DNA of 38,233 nt, from contig JAFAYW010000191.1 in assembly GCA_019240125.1 (NCBI GenBank), positions 1 through 38,233 on the forward strand, written 5' to 3'. A program made the position numbers and the translations under genes. Origin of the DNA: Alphaproteobacteria bacterium (GTDB lineage: Bacteria > Pseudomonadota > Alphaproteobacteria > ATCC43930 > CGMCC-115725). The notes below the pieces were generated by a model. The model was given only the letters and a program-made list of their open reading frames with translations. It was not told the DNA's origin and searched no databases. Shown one piece after another: positions 33,511-38,233 of this stretch; the stretch's first letter is position 1; the number at the start of each line of letters is the position of its first letter.

Positions 33511-33548
33511 TTAATATTATTTTAACCATAATGTGCGATAGTTATAGT
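33511..33548 (+). promoter_or_regulatory. CtrA box and possible flp promoter
   Basis: TTAA at 33511-33514, seven bases, then TTAAC at 33522-33526 form the full TTAA-N7-TTAAC consensus of the alphaproteobacterial cell-cycle regulator CtrA. A -10-like TATAGT lies at 33543-33548, 16 bp after a TTTAAC at -35, so the box would overlap the -35 as in CtrA-activated promoters. The start would be near 33555, giving a leader of about 160 nt before flp. Caulobacter pilA is a known CtrA target. Confidence 0.6.
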
Positions 33549-33717
33549 TTGCGGAAACGCTATCGTTGCGCAGAACAGTATATACAAACTCAATGGTAAA
33601 CCTCTCAAATACCGACATTTGGTCGGACTGGAAAAGCGGCTCAGGCTGCGTCTTTACCGATTGTTTAGGTGTCCAGCACATTATCGACCCTGCCAACCAG
33701 CAATAGGGGTATTTTCC

Positions 33718-33879
33718 ATGTTCAAGACTCTGAAGATGCTCGCCACGAATGAAGACGGCGCAACCGCTATCGAATACGGCCTTATCGCCGCTCTCATCGC
33801 GGTGGCCGCGATCGCCGCGTTCCAGCTCGTCGGGACCAATCTGAGCTCGGTCTTCAACAACGTCGCGACCAAGCTGTAA
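33718..33879 (+). CDS. flp: Flp/Fap-type pilin
   Basis: A 53-residue prepilin of the Flp (type IVb) family. The leader MFKTLKMLATNEDG is followed by the cleavage site G14/A15, with ATAIEYGLIAALIAVAAIAAF forming the hydrophobic helix; Glu5 of the mature protein is present. AGGGG stands 8 bases before the ATG. Flp pili of tad loci mediate surface adherence; no tad/cpa genes lie in this window, so export and prepilin peptidase must be encoded elsewhere. A CtrA box lies about 190 bp upstream and a large hairpin 34 bp downstream. Confidence 0.95.
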   Translation: MFKTLKMLATNEDGATAIEYGLIAALIAVAAIAAFQLVGTNLSSVFNNVATKL

Positions 33880-33912
33880 CCCACACGCACGGCCCGTTGA
33901 TTTAGGCTCAGG

Positions 33913-33955
33913 CACGGCGGCGTTCGAGGCTAAAACGGCCCGAACTGCCGCCGTG
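33913..33955 (+). terminator. Strong hairpin after flp, probable terminator
   Basis: cacggcggc-gttcg at 33913-33926 pairs with cgaac-t-gccgccgtg at 33941-33955, 14 pairs with one bulged T. The loop has 14 bases. ggttgttt follows, a weak T-rich tail. It separates flp from the downstream MFS gene. Confidence 0.6.
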
Positions 33956-34006
33956 GGTTGTTTCGCGCTCGGATCGGAAGCGGCGATCCGCTAACGTATT
34001 GTGATC

Positions 34007-35245
34007 ATGTTGCTTCCCGCCATGCTGGCCCCATTCGGGGTGCGCAGCTTCCGCTTTCAATTTCCCGCCGACATGGCGACCTCCTGGGGTATCGAGATGG
34101 AAAATCTCGTGCTCGGCTGGTACATCCTGGTCGAGACGGGCTCCGTCTTCGCGCTGACGTTGTTCTGGGCGCTGTTGTATCTGGGCACTTTGCTGGCGCC
34201 GATTTTCGGCATGATGGGCGACCGATTCGGCCATCGCCGCGTATTGTGCGCGATGCGAGCCGCCTATGCGGTACTCGGCACTACGGTCACGATCCTCGCG
34301 TTCGCCGGCTTATTGCGCCCGGCCTTTGTCATGATCGTCGCCACCCTGTCGGGGCTGATCCGGCCATCGGACATGGGTATGCGCAACGCGTTGGTTGCCG
34401 CGACGATGCCGACCGAAACGCTGATGGCGACGATGGGCGTCTCGCGCACGACGCAGGATTCGGCGCGGATCGCTGGTTCGCTTGCCGGTGCCGGTCTCTT
34501 CGCGACATTCGGGCTCGGTCCCGTGTATGCGGTGATCGCGACGTGCTACGCCATCGGCTTTCTTCTGACGCTGGGTGTCGCCAGCGGCAGGGTGCCACTC
34601 GCGGAGGGTGCGGTGCGCGCTTCGGTGTGGCGCGATCTCTGTGAAGGCCTCTCTTATGTCTGGGATTCGCCGGGCTCGCTTGCCGCGTTGTGGCTGGCGT
34701 TTCTCGTCAACCTCACCGCGTTTCCGCTGACCAGCGGGCTTCTCCCCTATGTGGCGCGCGAGGTCTATCGCATCGACGAGACCGGGCTCGGGACCTTGAT
34801 CGCGAGCTTCGCGATCGGTTCGCTGTTCGGTTCCATTGTCGTCAGTGTCGCTGGCCGCAGTCTGCGGCCGGCGCGCATGATGATCATGTTCGCGCTGGCG
34901 TGGTACGGCGCGCTGTTGGTTTTCGCGCAGATGCAGAACCCGATCAGTGGCCGCATGGCATTGGTCATCGCCGGCTTCACGCAAAGCCTCAGCCTCGTGC
35001 CGATGTCGGTGATGCTGTTGCACAGCGCCGGCGAGCGCTTCCGCGGCCGCGTCATGGGCGTCCGCATGCTGGCGATTTACGGCGTGCCGATTGGTCTGCT
35101 GGTCGCCGGCGCCCTCATCGAACGGATCGGTTTCGTCGCCACCACCTCACTCTACTGTTTCATCGGCGCCTTGCTGACGCTGTTCATCGCGGTGCATTGG
35201 CGCGATGCGCTATGGCCGGTCGATGCCCCGGCCAACGCGCGCTAA
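34007..35245 (+). CDS. MFS transporter (MFS_3/EntS-like exporter family)
   Basis: The 412-residue inner-membrane protein has about 11 to 12 hydrophobic segments and the motif GMMGDRFGHRRVL between helices 2 and 3. GTLIASFAIGSLFGSIVVS and HSAGERFRGRVMGVRMLAIYGVPIG are typical of the MFS_3 subgroup related to enterobactin exporters. A GTG two codons upstream is also possible. It heads a three-gene plus-strand block; the enoyl-reductase-type gene and a second MFS_3 protein follow at short spacing, so co-transcription is likely. The substrate is unknown. Confidence 0.85.
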   Translation: MLLPAMLAPFGVRSFRFQFPADMATSWGIEMENLVLGWYILVETGSVFALTLFWALLYLGTLLAPIFGMMGDRFGHRRVLCAMRAAYAVLGTTVTILAFAGLLRPAFVMIVATLSGLIRPSDMGMRNALVAATMPTETLMATMGVSRTTQDSARIAGSLAGAGLFATFGLGPVYAVIATCYAIGFLLTLGVASGRVPLAEGAVRASVWRDLCEGLSYVWDSPGSLAALWLAFLVNLTAFPLTSGLLPYVAREVYRIDETGLGTLIASFAIGSLFGSIVVSVAGRSLRPARMMIMFALAWYGALLVFAQMQNPISGRMALVIAGFTQSLSLVPMSVMLLHSAGERFRGRVMGVRMLAIYGVPIGLLVAGALIERIGFVATTSLYCFIGALLTLFIAVHWRDALWPVDAPANAR

Positions 35246-35284
35246 ACTCAGCGCAAAATCGCTGGATAGAGTTTGGGGAAGCCG

Positions 35285-36277
35285 ATGAAGCGGGTTGAGA
35301 TCAACGCCTATGGCGCGCCGGAAGAGGTTGCCGCCTGCGTCGAGGCGCCGGATGTCGGCGCGCCGGGGCCCGGCGAGATCGTCTTTGATGTGCTCGCGTT
35401 TCCGATCAATCCCGCCGATCTGTCGATGTGCCGCGGCAGCTATCGCCTCGCCCCGAGCTTGCCGGCGACCCCGGGCGCCGAATGCATCGGGCGCATCACC
35501 GCGGTAGGCGCCGGAGTCGGGGACCTGAAGCCCGGCGATCTCGTGATCAACCTGCAGCGCGAGAACTGGGCGCAACGCCGTCGCATCAAGGCCGCCGATG
35601 CCGTGCCGGTCCCGGGCGGAGTGGATCTGGCGCAGGCCGCGATGCTGCGCATCAACCCGCCGACCGCGCAATTGCTGATCGAGGATCATGTCGCGCTCAA
35701 ATCGGGCGACTGGTTGATCCAGAATGTCGCCAATTCGGCGGTCGGCCGGCACATCATCGTTTTGGCGCATTCGCGCGGCATTCGCACGGTGAATGTCGTG
35801 CGCCGTTCCGATGTCGATGACACGCTGAAAGGCCTCGGCGCCGATATCGTAATTGCTGACGGGGCCGATCTGGCGATCCGGGCGCGCGAGGCGGTGGGCG
35901 GCGCGCCGATCCGGCTCGGCATTGATGCTGTCGCCGGCGATGCCACCAAGCGCATTGCCGAATGTGTCGCCGATGATGGCGTTGTCGTCAGCTATGGATC
36001 GATGTCGGGCGAGGATTGTGTGATGAGCCGCGCCGCGATGGGGATGCGTGGCGTCGGACTAGTCGGCTTCATGCTTGGCCACGGACTCGCCAAGCGTAGC
36101 CCGGAGGCGGTGCGCGCGCTCTACGCCGAGCTCGCCGGCAAATTGCGCGATGGCGCATTACGGGCGCCTGTCGACAGCACCTACCCGATCGATGATATCA
36201 AGGCGGCGATCACCCAGGCGCAGCGGGGCGGTCGCAACGGCAAAGTGCTGGTATTGCCGAACGGCCCGCTGGCATAG
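35285..36277 (+). CDS. MDR-family enoyl thioester reductase-like protein (MECR/ETR type)
   Basis: The 330-residue protein is a medium-chain dehydrogenase/reductase without the zinc ligands of classical alcohol dehydrogenases. GSYRLAPSLPATPGAECIG (51-69) has the catalytic-position Tyr53 of mitochondrial trans-2-enoyl-CoA reductases. LRINPPTAQLLIEDHVAL (121-138) and GDWLIQNVANSAVGRHII (141-158) with the NADPH-binding segment are characteristic of MECR/ETR. It probably reduces enoyl thioesters or related C=C bonds with NADPH. GGGGAA precedes ATG 35285. The next MFS gene starts 8 bp after the stop, so they are translated together. Confidence 0.8.
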   Translation: MKRVEINAYGAPEEVAACVEAPDVGAPGPGEIVFDVLAFPINPADLSMCRGSYRLAPSLPATPGAECIGRITAVGAGVGDLKPGDLVINLQRENWAQRRRIKAADAVPVPGGVDLAQAAMLRINPPTAQLLIEDHVALKSGDWLIQNVANSAVGRHIIVLAHSRGIRTVNVVRRSDVDDTLKGLGADIVIADGADLAIRAREAVGGAPIRLGIDAVAGDATKRIAECVADDGVVVSYGSMSGEDCVMSRAAMGMRGVGLVGFMLGHGLAKRSPEAVRALYAELAGKLRDGALRAPVDSTYPIDDIKAAITQAQRGGRNGKVLVLPNGPLA

Positions 36278-36285
36278 ACACCTCG

Positions 36286-37506
36286 ATGACCACCGGATTA
36301 GTCGCGGTCCAGAAGCCGCGGCAACGGCTGCTCGCCAATCACGATTATGTCAGGTTGTGGTTTGCCGGCGGTGTCGGCAATGCGATGCGCTGGCTCGAGT
36401 TGTTGGTCGCCGGCATCTTCACCTACAACTTGACGCATTCGGCGTTTGCGGTCGCGCTGGTCTCGGTGGCGCGCAGCCTTCCGATGCTGTTTCTCGGCAC
36501 GATTGCCGGCGTCGTGGGCGAGTCGCTCGATCGCAAGCGCCTGTTGCTGACGCAATTGACGGTGCTGGGCGCGACCTCCGCTGTTCTGGCGGGGCTGGCC
36601 TGGGCCGGGCGTTTGCAGGTATGGCATATCGCGCTGGGCGGCACCGCCGCGGGCATCGCCTGGGCCTGCGAGATGGCGGTACGGCGGCGCATGATCAGCG
36701 AGGTCGTGCCGCACGACCGGATAGCTGCCGCCGTCGCCTTCGACTCATTGACCGGCAGCATCTCCCGCGTCGTCGGGCCGCTCTGTGGTGGCGCGCTGTA
36801 TCAGACGATCGGGCCAGGCGGCGCCTATCTGCTCTCGGCCTGGTTGTATGTGCTGGCGATCGGCGCCGTGCTGGGGCTCGATTTCGCGCAGGACTCGCGG
36901 CGCCTGCAGTTAGGTCGCATCCCGCGCGAGATCGTCGAGGGGGTCGCGGTGGCCCGCGCTAACCCGGCTATCCTCGCGGTCGTGCTGGTCACGATCATCA
37001 TGAATACGTTCGGCTTTTCGTATTCTGCCCTGATCCCCGCGATCGGCGGTGGCTATTACCGCGTGTCACCGGTGCTGGTTGGCGCGTTGGCTGCCGCCGA
37101 GCCGCTCGGTGCGATCATCGTCGGCACGGCGATGTCGCTGGGCCTGGTGCGGCTCGACGGCAACCGGTCGCTGTTGCAGGGATCGTTCCTGCTGCTTGGC
37201 GGGGTCATCGCGATGACCGTGTCGCCGTGGTACGCGGCCGGGTTCGCGCTCCTCGTGATGGGCGGCCTCGGCACCGCCGCCTTCGCCAATATGCAGACCA
37301 GCCTAGTATTGACCGAGGCGCCTGCCGCCAGCCGTTCGCGCGTCATGGGCATCATCACGATGTGCATCGGCACCGGGCCGCTCGGCGTGCTGACCATCGG
37401 CGCGTTGTCCGAGCGGTTTGGCCCACGCAGCGCGATCCTGATCATGGCCGGGATCGGTGCCGCCGGGCTGTGCCTCGTCTGGCGGCACATGCGCCGCCGC
37501 GCATGA
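36286..37506 (+). CDS. MFS transporter (MFS_3 family)
   Basis: The 406-residue protein has about 12 hydrophobic segments. The first is preceded by NHDYVRLWFAGGVGNAMRWLELL, a start typical for the MFS_3/EntS branch. VVGESLDRKRLLL takes the place of the loop 2-3 motif, and RSRVMGIITMCIGTGPLGVLTIGALSERFGPR lies between helices 10 and 11. It begins 8 bp after the reductase gene. The upstream MFS at 34007-35245 is a distant relative in the same branch, not a recent copy. Substrate unknown; export of a small metabolite is likely. Confidence 0.85.
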   Translation: MTTGLVAVQKPRQRLLANHDYVRLWFAGGVGNAMRWLELLVAGIFTYNLTHSAFAVALVSVARSLPMLFLGTIAGVVGESLDRKRLLLTQLTVLGATSAVLAGLAWAGRLQVWHIALGGTAAGIAWACEMAVRRRMISEVVPHDRIAAAVAFDSLTGSISRVVGPLCGGALYQTIGPGGAYLLSAWLYVLAIGAVLGLDFAQDSRRLQLGRIPREIVEGVAVARANPAILAVVLVTIIMNTFGFSYSALIPAIGGGYYRVSPVLVGALAAAEPLGAIIVGTAMSLGLVRLDGNRSLLQGSFLLLGGVIAMTVSPWYAAGFALLVMGGLGTAAFANMQTSLVLTEAPAASRSRVMGIITMCIGTGPLGVLTIGALSERFGPRSAILIMAGIGAAGLCLVWRHMRRRA

Positions 37507-37567
37507 GCCGCAGCAGCCCCGTTCCTGCCGGGAGAGGGGCTGCTGATGCCGCGCGCTGGAGCCGCTG

Positions 37568-38233
37568 TCAGCCGCAGGCGATGCAGTAGCAGTCGCGCAC
37601 GCCTTCGGGCAGGCGGCTTTCGCTCCAGGTCTTGCCGCCATCCCTGGTGCCGAAAACCTGGCCCACGCGTGAGATCGCGTAGATCTGGTTCGGGTCTTTT
37701 GGATGCGGCGTCACACCCATCATGGTCGCCTCGGCCTTGAAGCCGTGGTCGATGCGCTTCCAGGTCTGGCCGGTATCGTCGCTGCGATAGACTGAGCCGT
37801 CGGTGCTGCGCGCCGCCGGGCTCAGCGCGGCGTACATGACCTTCGGGTCGTGCGGCGAGGTGCGGATGTCGCGGCCATAGGTCAGCGGCGAGAAGCGGCC
37901 GATCTCCATGTCTTTCCAGGTCGCGCCCTTGTCGTCGCTGCGGAACAGGCCCATGCGGTTGGCGAGAAACACGCTGCCCGGCGCCGCCGCGCTGCACGCC
38001 AGCGCGTGGCCGTCGAGCATGCCTTCGATCTCGGTCTGGCTGCCGATGCGGCTGCGGTATTTCGGCTCCTCGCAAAAGCGGATCAGATCGGCGGTGCAGT
38101 CTTCCCAGCTTTCGCCGGCGTTGCGGCTGCGCATCGCGCCATTGGCCTCGATCGTCGCGAAGATGTCGTCCGGCGCGTTGGGATCGGCGTCGAGCCGCAT
38201 CACCCGGCAGGCGAACTGCATGATGACGCGATC
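37568..38233 (-). CDS. BNR/Asp-box repeat protein, 5' end outside the window
   Basis: The frame runs off the right edge; an internal ATG lies at 38221, but the open frame continues upstream of it, so the true start is probably outside. At least 221 residues are visible. The sequence holds several Asp-box-like repeats of the S-x-D-x-G-x-T-W type: RSRNAGESWED, RSDDKGATWKD, RSDDTGQTWKR, TRDGGKTWSES. Such beta-propellers occur in sialidase-like and YCF48-like exo-alpha-sialidase-annotated proteins, mostly of unknown function. The C-terminus ends with two Cys (DCYCIACG), a small oddity. It converges with the MFS gene. Confidence 0.75.
   Translation of the reverse strand, partial: DRVIMQFACRVMRLDADPNAPDDIFATIEANGAMRSRNAGESWEDCTADLIRFCEEPKYRSRIGSQTEIEGMLDGHALACSAAAPGSVFLANRMGLFRSDDKGATWKDMEIGRFSPLTYGRDIRTSPHDPKVMYAALSPAARSTDGSVYRSDDTGQTWKRIDHGFKAEATMMGVTPHPKDPNQIYAISRVGQVFGTRDGGKTWSESRLPEGVRDCYCIACG

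Noticed and set aside
1..38233. CRISPR arrays, insertion sequences or prophage
   Set aside because: No regularly spaced repeats, no transposase, integrase or phage structural genes were found.

Overview
The window looks like chromosomal DNA of an alphaproteobacterium, probably near Rhodospirillales. It is GC-rich and Gram-negative: lptC-lptA-lptB and kdsD serve LPS export and Kdo synthesis. It also carries a petABC bc1 complex, the lptB-rpoN-ptsN order, and a consensus CtrA box upstream of a Flp pilin gene. The assignment rests on gene content and order only; no ribosomal RNA is present.

Layout. 1-3071 (+): the tail of an HMG-CoA-lyase-like gene, a CaiB/BaiF CoA-transferase and a trehalose-synthase-type GH13 enzyme. 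3091-11358 (-): an MFS transporter, a double-hotdog thioesterase, a Tat-exported amidohydrolase, the methionine-salvage pair mtnA-mtnP and petABC. 11541-19069 (+): trmL, tRNA-Leu(CAG), an RNase-D-like exonuclease, kdsD-lptC-lptA-lptB, rpoN and ptsN. 19085-20591 (-): a DoxX-like/YciI-like/TetR operon with a 26-bp perfect operator inside its promoter. 20689-26451 (+): two overlapping cysteine desulfurase genes, iscA, a 154-codon HscA-like remnant, ferredoxin, tenA and mnmA, followed by tRNA-Met(CAT) at 26519-26595. 26871-32822: accessory enzymes (SMP-30-like lactonase, cupin, Cys-rich unknown, TauD-type dioxygenase, flavin monooxygenase, AhpD-like protein) around a decayed stretch with LysR and TRAP-permease relics. 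32823-33717: a gene-poor, partly AT-rich region leading to flp. 34007-37506: two MFS exporters flanking an enoyl-reductase-type MDR protein. The end holds a partial BNR-repeat protein.

How the genes work together. The lpt/kds genes build and export LPS. rpoN and ptsN are the usual nitrogen and PTS regulatory companions. The desulfurases supply persulfide sulfur for Fe-S clusters (IscA, Fdx) and probably for tRNA thiolation by MnmA. MtnP and MtnA are consecutive steps of methylthioadenosine recycling.

The most unusual points are two. The isc-type locus lacks iscU, hscB and a full hscA, but keeps at the hscA position a miniature, ATPase-motif-less relative of the HscA N-terminus. The orphan flp pilin gene is preceded by a full TTAA-N7-TTAAC CtrA box placed over the -35 position of a possible promoter.
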